Shown here piece by piece: positions 1-16,371 of a stretch of DNA of 64,000 nucleotides (position 1 is its first letter; each line of letters begins with the position of its first letter). The translations under genes were made by a program, and so were the position numbers. This DNA comes from Catenaria anguillulae PL171 (Eukaryota > Blastocladiomycota > Blastocladiomycetes > Blastocladiales > Catenariaceae): assembly GCA_002102555.1 (NCBI GenBank), contig MCFL01000007.1:372001-436000 (forward strand), written 5' to 3'. The notes under the pieces were generated by a model. The model saw only the letters and a list, made by a program, of their open reading frames with translations. It was not told the DNA's origin and made no database searches.

Positions 1-2689
1 TTTGCCAAACAAATCGCGACTTTACCCGACCCGCCTACCTTTCTCCAGTTTGACCCATTCCCCATCGACGACCGCAAGTTTGCCATCACAGCCGCCACCG
101 TTAGCGGTAAGCTCATGCAATTCATTGGCAACATCAAGCTATCAGCCAATCCCACAACCGCATCAGGAACAGCTGCCGTGACAAAGTCCACACCCGTGAT
201 TGATCCAGGCTCACTCGAGCAAGTATTCAATACACGCCCGTGGACCCTCGAACTTCCGCCGATCCCGACCACCCCACTTCTCCCCGTCTCCATTACCCGG
301 CCGGTCTATGCTGGTGTGCAGCTCGGCGCACCCACCAAGCTCAGTTGGCTCACGGCCTCGGGCATTTACGCGGCCCCGATCTCGTTTGGCTCACAAGCGA
401 CGGCCGAAACCCTGTTTGACCACCCACAACTCTACGCACTTGCTGAATCCGTCCTAGGAGATCAGCCAATCGCCATTGTCGCGCTGCAATTCCACTTTAT
501 CCTGGTTGGCCCGCGCTCCATCTGCGCCGTGTCCTCGCTCGTCCCGACACTGCCACGGCATCTTCGTCCGACTCGTCGTCGTCCGACACTCTCCCGACTC
601 TCCGCATCGTATGGTCCACTCGGTTCCCAACGTCGCCCGTCCTCGCTGTCGCCCACGACCTCGCCCACGGAACCATTTGGGCCATCACTGCATCGGACCT
701 GTTTGAGCTGACCATCAAGGACGAGGACCGCGACATTTGGCGGTTTTACCTGGCGCAAAACAAGTTTGAGCTCGCGCTCACGCACGCAAAGTCCAAGCAA
801 CAGCGCGACCTGGTTGCCAAGGCACAGGCAGACCATTACTTTGAGTCCAAGCGGTACGTCTTGTCGGCCAAGTATTATGCGCAAGCGGCACTGGTTCCGT
901 TTGAGCAGGTCACGTTGCAGTTTATCGAGCGCGGCGAAATGGACGCGTTGAGGGCGTATTTGGGGCATGTGCTTGAAGCAAAGACCAAGGGCGGCAAGGT
1001 CGGTGGGGACAGTGTGGAGGCGACCATGGTGGCCATGTGGTTGTTTGAGTTGTTACTGGAGCACTTGAACGAGGGCCAGGTGGATGCGCAGGAGGCTCGG
1101 ATATTGGAGGCGAGCGTCCGCGAGTTCATTTCAAAGTATCACGTACGCAAAGGCACAAGCATTGTCGCGATTGCTGAGATTGAACTCACACTCACTTTGT
1201 GGATGCCAGCCTTACCTCGAGCCGCGCACCGTATCGCAACTGTGTGCAAGTTACAACCGCGACCCAGAACTGCTTCACTTTTACATTGCCACGCACGACC
1301 ACGCCAACATTCTGGCATACTGGATCGACCGCCACGAATGGGACTCGGCTCTCGCCGTTCTCGAGCGCCAAATCGACACCGAGATGTTTTACCGGTTCGT
1401 GCCCTTGCTTGTCGAGCACGCGCCTGCACGCATTGCGCAAATCCTCATTGCCAAGTCGGGCGCCGGCGCGGGTGCCCCAGGCATTGACATTGTCCGGCTT
1501 GTCGGTGCGTACATCAAGAGCTCGGACCCGGCTGTGCAAAAGGCGGCCATTCCGCTCATGGAACATGCCGTGTTGGTCAAGAACCGCACCGACCCCGTGT
1601 TACACAACTACTTGGTACAGCTGTATGCACACTATGGCAGTGCCCGTGGCCCGCGCGGCGGGGCTGCATCGGGAGCTGCCACGCCCAAATCGACGAGCAC
1701 GTTGGGCGACGAGGCTCAGTCGTCGTCGTCGTCGTCGTCGTCGGCCGCGCTGTTGGCGTTTTTGCAGTCCAAGCCGCGGCACTATCATTTGGATCATGCG
1801 TTGCGCGTGTGCCATGCGGCGGGGCAAATGGATGCATCGATTTATTTGTTGACGGAATTGGATCGTGTTGCGCAGGCCGTGGCCTTGGCTCTTGATCGGG
1901 GAAACGTGACGCTGGCTGTGGAGTTGGCAAAGGAGGGCGGCGAGGCGGGCGGAGATGAGGTAAGGGAGCATTGGTTGGCGATTGTCAAGTATTTGGTGGA
2001 TCGCGGTGAGATTGGGAGGGTGTTGAGGATGGTCAGGGGAAGTCAGGTATTGAGGTTGGAGGATGTGCTGGGGTTGTTGCCCGAGGTGAGCAACATGGAC
2101 GATTTCAGGGTGCGTTCGTTTACCTCCTCTCATGGCTCGCTGGTCCTTGTACGTTTGATCCTCGGCTGACGTTATTGTGGATCAACAGGACGACTTGGTC
2201 GCTGTCCTCGAAGATTACACGCAAGAGCTCGCCCAGCTCGAGACCAACATGGACGCCACCTTCAAGTCGCTCGAGGACCTGCAGCGGCGTGCCGCGCGCG
2301 CATCAGCACCCATTGCCCGATTCGACCCTTCAGGCACGTGCGACGCGTGCAACCAGCCGCTCATGCCTACGACTGCCCCGTCAGCAATTGCAGGGCTTGC
2401 GTCGGGATTATCGGCGGTATCACTGAGCGCGAGCGCTGGTATTGTGAGAAGCGTTGCTGCAAGCCAGCGAAGCGGGACGGGAACCAGTGGACCCGGGGGA
2501 ATGGTTGGTTCGGCGCACCAGCAGGCTGTCGGCGGCGGATGGATGGCGTTTGGGTGTGGGCACATTGTGCATGCAATCCCATGCGCGCGGTCGGGGGCTG
2601 CGGATTGCCCGGTATGCGGGGAAGTGTTGTTGCATGAATTGGATGTGCCACTGTATGATCCTTTGGATCGCTCATGGGCGATTGAGTAG
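1..2689 (+). CDS. VPS18: Vps18/Pep3, 3' portion (HOPS/CORVET core subunit)
   Basis: Vps18 (Pep3, deep orange) is a core subunit of the CORVET and HOPS tethering complexes, which drive endosome and vacuole fusion. The gene enters from the left edge, so the start is missing. The visible protein begins inside the Pep3/Vps18 beta-propeller, continues through an alpha-solenoid (clathrin-repeat-like) region and ends in a C-terminal zinc RING: CDAC near 2340, then a CGHIVH segment and CPVC near 2610, followed by the family's LYDPLDR-type tail. I place introns at 1143-1209 and 2110-2188; both joins keep frame (KYH|PYLEPRTV and DFR|DDLVAVLE). Near 525-545 the frame changes by one missing base with no usable GT-AG pair, between CAVSSL and the conserved TIKDEDRDIW block. 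A serine-rich run encoded by TCG repeats lies at 1717-1744. Family assignment is firm; the frame break looks like a sequence error. Confidence 0.9.
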
Positions 2690-3109
2690 CTGTTGTGTCG
2701 TAATAATCATGAGTGTTGCCAAGATTGCAGGGTGATTGATTGATTTTCATGAAACTTTTGATTCAAGTTGCAGCAACGTTCCTTTACGACCGCCCGACAC
2801 ACTCAGGCTGGCCTGCACGCGTTCACGTTGCCCCACATCCAGATGCTGGGCTCAAAATCAAGCACGGACTGCAGCCAAATCCATGTATTTCTTAACATGA
2901 TTATCGCTGGAGAGAACAGCGACTGCAGGTTAATTCTTCACCCAATGCATTCTCTTGGCCAAGAGTGAATGTGTATTCTGTAATATCAGCGGCCGTCCGC
3001 AAACCATCGCCCAACACTGTCTCGCACCTCGGTTCCATTCCACGACCGCCCGGTTCGACGCCACACGCAAATCACCTCCCACCCAACCCCCACCGCCAAC
3101 GCTGTCATC

Positions 3110-5924
3110 ATGTCGTGGGCAATCGCTACCGCTGCCGCCAGCAACTCGGTCGGTTCCGTACACTACTCCACGGGCGGCCCCTCATCAATCGGATCTGCGG
3201 GTGCCCAACTCGCACGCAGCGCCGCACAAGCACAAGCTGCGGCCGCCGCCCTTTCCGAAGCGCCCGCACCGCCCTCAACCTCCTTCACTGCCCCCGAGGG
3301 CCAGTACACGCTCGCCAAGGAAATCAACGTGGATCCAAAGGCATACGTTGGCTGGTCGCCCTCAGAGCGTGACACGCCCATCCGCATGCACGTGCACCTG
3401 CTGCCCAAGCCACGCAGGAATGCACTGGCACAGAATCCAGGCGCAAGCTTCACGTCGCTGGGCCGGTCTCGATCAGCCTTGTCCATCATTTCGGATTCCG
3501 AAGCATCGACGTTGAGCGGGAGCGTGGTGACCGGCCCTGGTGGCGGTCGCAGGCCATCAGCGTCCGGGCCGGGCGGTGGCAGCGGCCCCGATTCATTGGA
3601 TATCTCGGCCGGCAGCGCAAGTCAATCGCAAGGTCGGCTCGGCGGCTTGTTCCAGACGGCACGCCGCAACAAGGCCAAGTCGCTCCTTTCCAAATCCAAT
3701 TCGACATTTGTGGCTCGATTGCAGACGATTGAGCACCTGGCCGAGGCAATTCGCGACGGCACGTATCCGACGGCCAGGGAAGTGATTCATGCCGTGGGCG
3801 AGAGCGCAAGCGCGTCGAGTGTGCATCCCGCTGCTGCCGCTGCTGCCACGCCCCCGACTGCCGCCGATGCTGCCTCGCAGTCGGCAACCGGCGCTGGTAA
3901 CGGCGGATACTCTGGTGACCAGACTGGGACCGCTACCGATGGCACTGGGAAGGAATCGGCAACGCCACCCGCACCCAAGAAGCGCGGTGGGTTCTTTTCG
4001 CGGTCGTCTTCAAAGGCAAACATCCACGCTGGTTTATCGTCGTCAACCACACCCTCGTCTTCTGCTGCTCCGTCCGTCTCACACACGCCTGCTCCATCGG
4101 CGCCTGTTTCAGGAACGGCAACCCCGTCGCACGTGTCCCCAGATGCATCTGTTGCTGCCGACCCTGTTCCCCAAGTGCCAAAGGATCATTTTGCCTGGAT
4201 TGTGATGAACTTGGGCCGCAGTTCCGTGTGGACCGACGAGCACGACAGCAAGGTATCCTCACTCATTATTGCCAGCATTCACTCCAACATTCTCTCACGT
4301 GTCCTTGTTCACACAGACGATTTTCTCGCGCCTCCATTTTATTCGTGCCATTCCTACCTGCGTCGTCGTCAACCCCACAACCGTCTCGGCCGACCGCGTG
4401 GACGTGATTCTCGGTTTCGCCACGGGCGACCTGTTTTGGTACGAAGCCATTCACCATCGATACAATCGCATCAACAAGTTTGGAATTTTGCACGGCAAGG
4501 CTGTGACCCAAGTCTTGTGGGTGCCTGGCTCGGACAGCTTGTTCCTTGCTGCATTTGCCGATGGAACCATTTTGTTGCTGGACAAGGACCGCGAAGACCG
4601 CGAGATTGACGGAAAGGACAAGGATAAAGACAAGGACAAGTCTGGGGATGCCGAGGATTTGGTGACGGAGGGACGAGTGGCCGATGAGTTTGAGGTGAAT
4701 CGTCCGCGCAAGGCGCACAAGCACAATCCGTTGGCCGTGATTCGGTTGGGCAGGTTTGTGCATGGGTGCGGTAAGGCCATTTCGGATATGGCTTTTTCCC
4801 CAGATGGGTTGCATTTGGCGGTGACTGGTTTGGATGGATGTTTGCGGATCATCAACTTCAAGGAGGAACGGTGCGTGCAGCGTTTGTTCATGGTCGGTGC
4901 GCCTCGTGACTGATTTGAATGAATCCACAGGATTGTCGATACATTCAAGAGCTTCTTTGGTGGGTTGTTGTGTGTCACCTGGAGCCCTGACGGCAAGCTT
5001 GTACTGGTATGTCGTTGTGACGTTCTTCCCATCTTTCGAATCACACTGACAGCACCGTTTCGATGACTGCGCACAATAGACCGGTGGCCAAGACGACCTC
5101 ATCTCTGTCTGGTCCTTCAAAGAGCGTCGCCTCATTGCGCGGTGCCGCGGACACACGTCGTGGGTCTCGCAAATTGTCTTTGACCACTGGCGCTGCGATA
5201 CACGCAACTATCGGTTCGGCAGTGTCGGCCAAGACGGAAAGCTCCTGTGCGTTTTTTTTATTGTTCGCCTTGACTTTTTGAGGTTGTTTACTCACTTCTA
5301 CCTCACAAATCAAGATTCTGGGACTTTCCCGTCAAGGGCCACTCGCGCATGGGCCGGCACCAAACGCTTGCGACACTTCGCACGCACTCATTCAATGACT
5401 CGTCGTTCCGCCAGCGTGCCATGTCGGGTGGATCGTACTCTGGCGTTGCGGGGAGTTCCACGGTCCATTTGCCCGGTACCGCAGTGGGCAAGCCGAGGCG
5501 CGAGTTTGCGTTACATCCGTCGGTACCTGCGAACGAGGTGCCGACCATCGAGCCCATCATGGTACGCTTCATGCTTCATCGCACATACTCTCCATGCGGT
5601 CGTTTCTTGACGATTCGCCGAGCCCATTTCCAGATTGAAACCGTGTCAGTCTTGCCGTTGTGGTCGCTAGCATTCACGCCCGACGCAGCACTCGTTGTCG
5701 AAAAGCGCGGCCGAATCCTCGTCTGGCAAAGGCCGCCCATGTCGCCACTGGCACCGACCAGCCCCGACGCGCATGCGCCGCCGCCGCAGCAAGCGATTCA
5801 CTTGCGGCTGCCCACCAATGCCACGTCGATTGGCGAGGCGTCGGACACGAGCTTTGCGGGCGAGTCAACGTTGAGGAGCCGTGCGGCGAGTGCCCTGTCG
5901 ACAAGCGTGCAGCAGCAGGCTTAG
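3110..5924 (+). CDS. CreC/WDR20-family WD40 protein (deubiquitinase cofactor)
   Basis: WD40 proteins of the CreC/WDR20/DMWD family bind and activate ubiquitin-specific proteases; fungal CreC works with the deubiquitinase CreB in carbon catabolite control. The first ~380 residues are largely low complexity (Ser, Ala, Gly, Pro). The family core follows: [18 protein letters not shown], then [71 protein letters not shown] and [19 protein letters not shown] place introns at 4253-4316, 4871-4930, 5007-5079, 5247-5314 and 5562-5633, each joining conserved blocks in frame. The last is 72 bp, a multiple of three, and has no stop, so it could be retained without breaking the protein. The start is the first ATG of the long open frame. 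The nearest relative could be WDR20 or DMWD rather than CreC itself. Confidence 0.87.
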
Positions 5925-6274
5925 TGCCTGCCAGTGCGAGTTTTGCTTCGCTATGTCGAAGGAGGGCATGGGTGAGGTTGTGTTGAGCTCTCTCGTCATG
6001 CCCCAGTCTTGTCATGTCAACCCATTTTGCAGGGCGGGCCAGTTTTATTCCATTGTAGCCCGGATTGGCGTCCGACAAGATTTTACAATATGTCACATTC
6101 AGTTTTGTCTTTCTGATGGGCGAACAGCGGCACGGGCTAAGGAGGTCGTGGGGCTCGCATCGTTTTCCCCCTTGAGTTTGACAAGTACTAGTAAGGGCAC
6201 TGCCAGGCCGGCCCACTTCCATTCGTCCAAACACCCAATGCATTTTGAGCTGTCGGTCCTAGCCATTCGGAACA

Positions 6275-6950
6275 ATGAGCACACACAGTCGTACCGACTC
6301 ACCAGGTGCTGGCCCTGCATCTGACGCCCAAGCTCAAGCGCAAGCCGACCGATACTGGCTCAACTACGCCGTCCAGCTGGCCCACCGATCCGTCCCCTCG
6401 CCATCTGCATACTGCGTAGGCGCCGTGCTCGTGGCCAGTCATATTCCGTCGCACCCGTCGACTGATACGGACCGCCTCTTGGTCAAGACATCCCAAAACG
6501 TCCCGCAGCCATCAACACGACACGGACATGTTCTGCCTCGGGCTACTCGCGCGAATTGCCGGGCAACACACATGCCGAGGAGGTGTGCTACGTCAAGATT
6601 CAGCGCGGCATGACCAATCCTCATGTTGATCCGGCAGCCGGCGTCACGGACGCAGATTACACATGGTCAGATCAGTTCGCGCGCTTGTCTCGCATCCGAG
6701 CGTGACACTTTACACCACTATGGAACCGTGCTCTGAGAGGCTGTCGGGCCGCGGGCCGTGTACAAAGCATTCGCTTGCGTTGGGCGTGCGGCGGGTCGTC
6801 ATGGGCATTGCCGAGCCGCAGGATATCTTTGTCAAGTGCACGGGAGTGTCGACGTTGATGGATGCTGGCGTCGCGGTTGTTGTGGTGGAGGGCATGGAGG
6901 ATGAGTGTTGGGCGCCGAACCGTCACATTCGGCCGACATATAAAGCATGA
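6275..6950 (+). CDS. Cytidine/RibD-like zinc deaminase
   Basis: This is a small zinc-dependent deaminase of the cytidine deaminase superfamily, close to the fungal pyrimidine deaminase of riboflavin synthesis (Rib2/RibD deaminase half). The zinc site is visible: GNTHAEEV near 6571 supplies His and the catalytic Glu, and TMEPCSERLSGRGPC near 6720-6770 supplies two Cys. The N-terminal SAYCVGAVLV strand and the C-terminal DAGVAVVVVEGMEDECW segment also fit. The frame changes twice, between about 6466 and 6540 and between about 6612 and 6700, each time as if one base were missing. A 71-bp intron at 6438-6508 with a poor GTCATA donor could explain the first change; I found no convincing intron for the second. 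It could be a damaged gene, but all catalytic motifs are intact. The stop is 175 bp from the convergent FANCI stop. Confidence 0.72.
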
Positions 6951-7125
6951 ATCAAGAGTTGATGTGCATCGGATGATGGATGCTGTGCAGATTGGAAGAT
7001 GTTCATTATGAAATGGAGGAGTAAATAGTCCGGTACAGCACACAGTTGTGTCACCAACCCGAGTCGAGCATACTCAGTGGCCGTACCACAGCCACGACAA
7101 TTGACACATCCGATTGAGATACAAT

Positions 7126-10100
7126 TCAAGTCTTCTTGGACCGCTTGGCAGGCCCCGGCCCCTCATCGCCCAACTCGTCGACATCTGGCGCAACCGAGTG
7201 ACGGATGTGCCCGCTGCCGGCAACTTGACGTCGTGAATGGCGCTGCGGCGCAAATACTTTGCCAAGCTCTTGTAAATGTTGGCCAGTGCAATCAACTGCA
7301 CATCAAACATTTCGCCCTTCTCGACCAACTCGGCCGCCAACTTGCCCAACGCACGCTGGCGCTTGACCATCTTTGCCTGCGCCTTTTGGGCCGGCGACAT
7401 GGCGTCACCACCGGCAAGCGTCGTGCCCGACGTGACAGACCGGTCGTCCAGCTCGTCCATCATCAGCTCGTCGTTGTCGTCGTCATCCTCGTCATCCGAA
7501 TCAACCTTCTTGCCCTTGCCACTCTTGCCCACTGCCTTTCCTGCACCCACCTTAACCTTGCCTTTGCCCTTCGCGGCAGCCTTGCTCTTCTTGGCCTCCT
7601 CCTTCTCCTTCACATCTGCTGCAGCGACAACTGCTTGCTTGTCAAAGTGCAACGTGACCTGGTGCACCCAATGACGCAATGCTGAAGCGCGTTCAATGAC
7701 TTGCACAAACGAGTCATCTGGCCTGGTATCCATGGACCGCTTGAGTTGCAAGTAAGCGATGGTGGTGCCCAACAAGTGCGTGAGTGACCGGTACATGGCT
7801 TCGGCAAGTGAGTATGGCAGGGCAATCACGGCGAGCGTGTACATGGGTACGAGGGCGGCGTGGATGCGGGCAGCGACACGGTTTTCGAATGCGGAACGGC
7901 GCTCGAGGGATGGGGCCATGCCTAAAGAGTACTGAGTAAATGAGTTCACAACATTTGATGAAATACTGCTCGAGGGTCAAGTCGAACGCACCCTTCTTAC
8001 CAAACTCGACCCTGTACTCCTTGAACGTCCAATCCAAATCCGCCAATAAGTCACCAACAAATGCAAGGACTACCTTGACGCAGGCGACGCGAGCTTTGGG
8101 CTCCCTCAAATCCAAGTTAAAATGGTCATCCTCGGTCAAATCTGCCGCGCGTGGATGCGGGCAATATTCGCCCTTCGAGCTTGACCCCGCCTCCTGCAAC
8201 TGACCCATCTCGTGCAGAACATGCAGCGCAATCGCCTGCAATCTCGTCTCAAGAGCGTCAATATCGTCCCACTTGATCCTGACCATGAGCGTCAGTAGCG
8301 CGCGCAACACGGCCGGCTCGGACAAAGTCGTCCCACCCATGAGCAGCTCAATGACGCAATCGTACAAGTTTTCGGCTTCCGCGTTATGCAACCACGGTAG
8401 CAGCATGTCGAGCACGCCAATCAACCTTGCGGCTTCGGCAGCATACTCGGCACCGATCAGTGCATCCACACTCTGCATGAGCGTCTGCACAAGGGACAAG
8501 CCCTCGTCTACCATGTCCACGGCGGCTGTTGCGCTGCCCGCATCGTTGCGCACCATGGCTTCGAGCATTTCGCCGTAATCTTCATACTCAAGCACACGCT
8601 GCACAACCGTTTCGAGGGACTCGACCGCAAACATGGCGAGCGACTTGCCCTTGGTATCCTTTGAGCGACTGGCGACCGCCGCAACATTGGCAGGTATAAG
8701 CTGCGCCAAAAACACTTTGGCGAGAGCCACGAGCGACTGATGGTGAGCTTGCGCCGACGAGAGATACACGGCCGAGCTGAGCTTGGCCATGAGCTGGTGA
8801 TCAGGCATGTTGAGTGTCTCTTGGAGCGCGTACAGCGTCGACGGGTCCATGAGGCAGGCGTCGCAGTAAAGTGGCTGCGTGGGTTTCTTCTTGCCCTTGG
8901 CGTCAACAAATCGCGACCGAATGGCGTCGGTGGCTTCGCGGCCACGGTTGTAGAGCGCTTCGAGCAAATGATCATCGCTCGAGCGCCCGGTGGTGCTGGT
9001 TCCGCGTGAGTTGGCAGAGGCACCGGCAGGTTTGGGCGGCGCACGTGTCACGGCGATAAACTCGAGCACGGTCTCGTAGGTTGCAGCAATCAAGTTGCCA
9101 AGCACCAACAACTTTGCTTGCTCCTCGTCGTTGAATGAAAACACAGCCGATGCCGGAATTCCATAGTCGGACAAGTCCATGGCACGCATCTTCTCTGCAC
9201 ACTGTCGCAGCTGGGTCTTTGCCTTGTCCAAGGCCCTCACAGCCTCTTCCTTGACCAGCTTCTCAGGCTCATCCACCCATTCCCCCTCCACAACGTCCTG
9301 CTCGGCCATCATGCACTGTGCCACCGCAACCGTCACACACTTGATAAGCCAATGGACCGGCTCCACAATCTCGACGCTGTCCACACACGCACCAAACTTG
9401 ATCAACCACCCATTCTTCCGGTCCAACAGAGGCTCCAAATGCGCTTGCAGCGTCGGCAACACCAGCCTGGCCAGCCTGGACCTTGCTCCTGCCTCCCCGC
9501 CCATCATTTGCGCAACCAGCAGCTGATAGTACACCCTCCGAAACTCTGCGTCCATTCCGGCGACCCGCCGCGCGACATTTGCAACCTCGAGCTGCACATC
9601 CGTGCTAAACCCGAATCGCGTTGCACTTTGCGCCGCCGTCACAACGCCAAGGAACCTGACGCACCCGACCGCCGACAACTCCCGCGCGCGTTCCTGCGCG
9701 CTGAGTGTGCCCTTGCGCAGCAGCAGCATGACGTGAGTGCGCAGTCCCGGGTCAAAGCGCGTCAGTGGCAGCAGTGCCGTCAGCACGCGCATGGCGAGCG
9801 GGCCCGCCAGTGACGACGACGACACGAGGTGCAGCAGGTGGCGCACTTGTGGCGCGTGAGTGCGGGCAAGGTCGTCTGCAAGGTCGGGCGTCGCTAGAAT
9901 GCGGTCCATCACCGACATGTAGCTAGCAGACGCGGGTAGGCCGGCGGACAGCAGGTTACGGACACGGTCCAGGACGATGGTGCGCGCGGCAGGATGGTAG
10001 GTATATACGTTAAAGAGGATCGATTGGCCCAGGGCGCTGATGGTGGCTGATGTGTCTGCCGCGCCCTTGTGGCCGGGAGCGGTACGTGCCAACATGGGTG

Positions 10101-12265
10101 GAAGGCCAAGGGTTGCGTCGGCAGGCGAAAAGCTGAGGCCGGCGACCGTGAATGGGAATTTGGCAGAGGGCAGTGAGGTCGTGGGCGTTTGCAAAGGTTT
10201 TGGGTCGTGCTTGTCGATGAGCATGCAGCCAAGGTCAATGAGTGACTCGAGCACGTGCCAATTGTTTGTGGTGCGCTCGAGGACGGCTTGCAGGATGGAT
10301 TGCGGGGTTGGGATGTCAAATGGGGAGAATCCTTGGAGCCACTTGAGGCGGTTCGACTCGGCCTCAATCTTGACGAGTGCCTCGAGTTCCTTGCGCACAT
10401 GATTCAAGAGCGGCTACATACGGACACAAGCGCACAAGTGAGAAAGAAAACAAAACAGGTGAGTCACTCTTATGATTGTGCACAAAATGTCGCGACGAGA
10501 GCAGCAATGTACGTGATTAGCCTTGCGGTCACAAAACATGAGGATCATGAGGATGCTGAACGGCGTCATCTCCTTCCGCTTGAGAGCTGTTGCATATGCG
10601 ATGAAATCGTTGGGCAGCTCGGCATCGTTGCTAAGAGCGAGTCGAAAGTGCATGAGCGTGGTTGCCTCGAGCGAGCTCTGATCCACCAGCCGCCTTTTGC
10701 GCTCGGATTCCGGGAGGTCGGGCCCAAGCACAGCATTTGCCTTGTCGGTCATGAGATTGGAAATGGCTCCAAATACAACGCGTTTGTCGGCCGAGGACTT
10801 GAGTTGGCTGGATACTGAGAGGACGTTGAAAATAAGGATGGGCAAATCTGTGTCGTCGATGTCAGGAGATGGAAGCAATTTCCTATCAGCATGACAATGC
10901 AAAGATCAATTGTTGAACGGCCAAAGTAATGAGACACAAACCCTCACACGATAAAAAAAAAAGAGGGAACAGAAGCGTACGTCACGATAACGTCAACCAA
11001 TCGTTTCAACTGATCCTGCGCCAAACCGAGGTCCTTGCATATTTTGATAAGCGGAATCATATGCTTGTGGTTCCAAGGCGCTTTTTCAAGCATGTAGTTG
11101 AACGCATGGTTGAAAGCAGCACGGCCCGAGACACCTGGCTCCACCTCGCTCTTGTCGAGGGCGATCAGGAAGTCGAGTTCATGATGGAGCACGTCAAAGG
11201 CGGCGTGGTGGAGGAAAGAGCGGTGGCGAATGGGAGGAATGAGGTAACCGGTGAGCGCCGAGGCAATGATTCGCCGGTTTTGTGCGTCTGTAGAGGGGAT
11301 CACTCAAGAGTCCATCAAGGTTTGGAGCGAGTCTCGAAAATGCATGGTTGAAGGGACACATAAAGACAGTCACAACATACCACAGGTGGTTATGTGCCCA
11401 GTAAGCATGCGGGCGAGTTCAGCGACGACGGGTTCGTTTAGCGTTGGTGATGCAAATCTTTTCAAGCGCAAAAGGACAAAACGAAAAGAAATGTGTCAAT
11501 GTCGCACGCATAATGACCGGTTCTGGATCCAAGAGTTGGAAGAATGAAAAGGTGAACATCATACTGGTCGCAGCAAACTTTGAGAAGTTCGTTGTATGCT
11601 GGGCTATGGTCAAAGTCGTGGAATTCTCGGAGCACTCAAGAAGTGAAACGACAGAGTACGAGTGGGTTTGAGCTAGGCACAGTCTGTGAGCAAAGAGGCG
11701 GGAGGGATACACATGAAAACGAACAGAAAAACAAGGTTCCGATGAGTTGGAGGGGCGACCGAGTGACTTGCTTGGGCTGGCCGTTGAGTTTCGAATCGAT
11801 GAACAGCTTGTCGGGTGAAGCGATAAAGTGGATGTTGATGCGGTCAACGAGTTGGCCCAGGTAGGCAGGCGGTGCTGGTGCAGACGATTGGCCATGCTGG
11901 TCATTTTGAGAGGGTGCCAGGTAAAGGTTGACGAAGTCCGTGGCACAGTGGGTGATGGCGGCGTCCAGCTCAGGAGTTATCAAGTCTGGGTTGGCGCTCA
12001 TTGCATCGAGGCCCGGCAACAGAGCGAGGAGAAAGGCGTCAGCGGAGGTTGCAAGTGGGTCTGAGTCAATGGGGGCAAAGTCGAATGTGGCTGCCGCGTC
12101 GGCCTTTGGGTCGTCGTCTACCATGGCCATCGTGTGATCGTGGCCTTGGCCGTGGTCCTGCTCATGCCGACTTGGCTGAGGTTGAGGCTGATCATGGTCG
12201 AATTCCATGCCCATTCCATGTCCATTGGTTGCGACATGTTGTAATGACGTTAACGTTTCATTCAA
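7126..12265 (-). CDS. FANCI: FANCI, Fanconi anaemia ID2-complex subunit
   Basis: FANCI pairs with FANCD2 on DNA at crosslinks and stalled forks and is monoubiquitinated to start repair. The match is by pattern along the helical solenoid: DLPILIFNVLSVSSQ (near 10850), PLTRFDPGLRTHVMLLLRKG (near 9750) and the C-terminal ALVPMYTLAVIALPYSLAEA helix pair. After that come a lysine-rich and acidic linker (KKVDSDDEDDDDND) and a C-terminal basic signal, GPAKRSKKT, as in animal FANCI. Introns I can place by frame and splice sites: 7922-8000, 10414-10512, 10883-10980 and one ending near 11303 with donor GTATGT near 11388. The exons between about 11440 and 11750 are uncertain. Near 7190 the frame shifts by one missing base before the PDVDELGDEG tail, and I used the stop at 7126. 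The start at 12265 is the first ATG of the 5' exon and is not proven. Confidence 0.8.
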
Positions 12266-12500
12266 TGTGGATCACTTTACATTTGTGGAGAGCAATCATG
12301 ATGGTTGCCTCTGGCCAAGTCTCGCGTCTTGAAGGGAAGGGAGGTGTGAGAGTGACTCACTCTCGGGGGCTGCCGATCTGACCAGCGTCTCACTCGCTTG
12401 CAACTGAGATCCGTCACCAAATTGCAGTGAGACAAAAAAACCATGTCAAGCTTCAGCGCAATGAAATGAATTTGCGCCTCGCTTTCACTCTGAGCACTCG
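12266..12500. promoter_or_regulatory. Shared divergent promoter of FANCI and SMC5
   Basis: This 235-bp gap separates the proposed start codons of FANCI (leftward) and SMC5 (rightward), so both genes must start from it. No TATA box stands out. Its most striking element is the palindrome listed separately at 12348-12364. Both genes act in DNA repair, so joint control is plausible, but it is inference. Confidence 0.6.
12348..12364. promoter_or_regulatory. 17-bp perfect palindrome with TGACTCA core
   Basis: The bases read GAGAGTGACTCACTCTC: two 8-bp arms around a central C. The centre, 12353-12359, is TGACTCA, the classic binding site of bZIP factors of the Gcn4/AP-1 type. It lies in the FANCI-SMC5 gap, 83 bp from the first start codon and 136 bp from the second. 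That a bZIP factor binds here is inference. Confidence 0.5.
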
Positions 12501-16168
<3,668 letters not shown>

Positions 16169-16371
16169 AAGGTGTGTTTATACAAGCCCAGAGGCAAACC
16201 ACGAAAAACGAGTTTTTGTATTTATTGATGATCATTTTATGAGACTACTGGTTTGGGATGCTTCTACGACGATTATTTTGTATTCTCGCTCAAAGAAATC
16301 CATTCGTTGGGGAAAATTGATGTGCACTGACTGAAAGGCTTCGACTATACTACACGTCCCACTTTTGGTTT

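Noticed and set aside
4266-5207. 313-residue - strand open frame
   Set aside because: Opposite the conserved WD40 exons and introns of the CreC-like gene; no domain.
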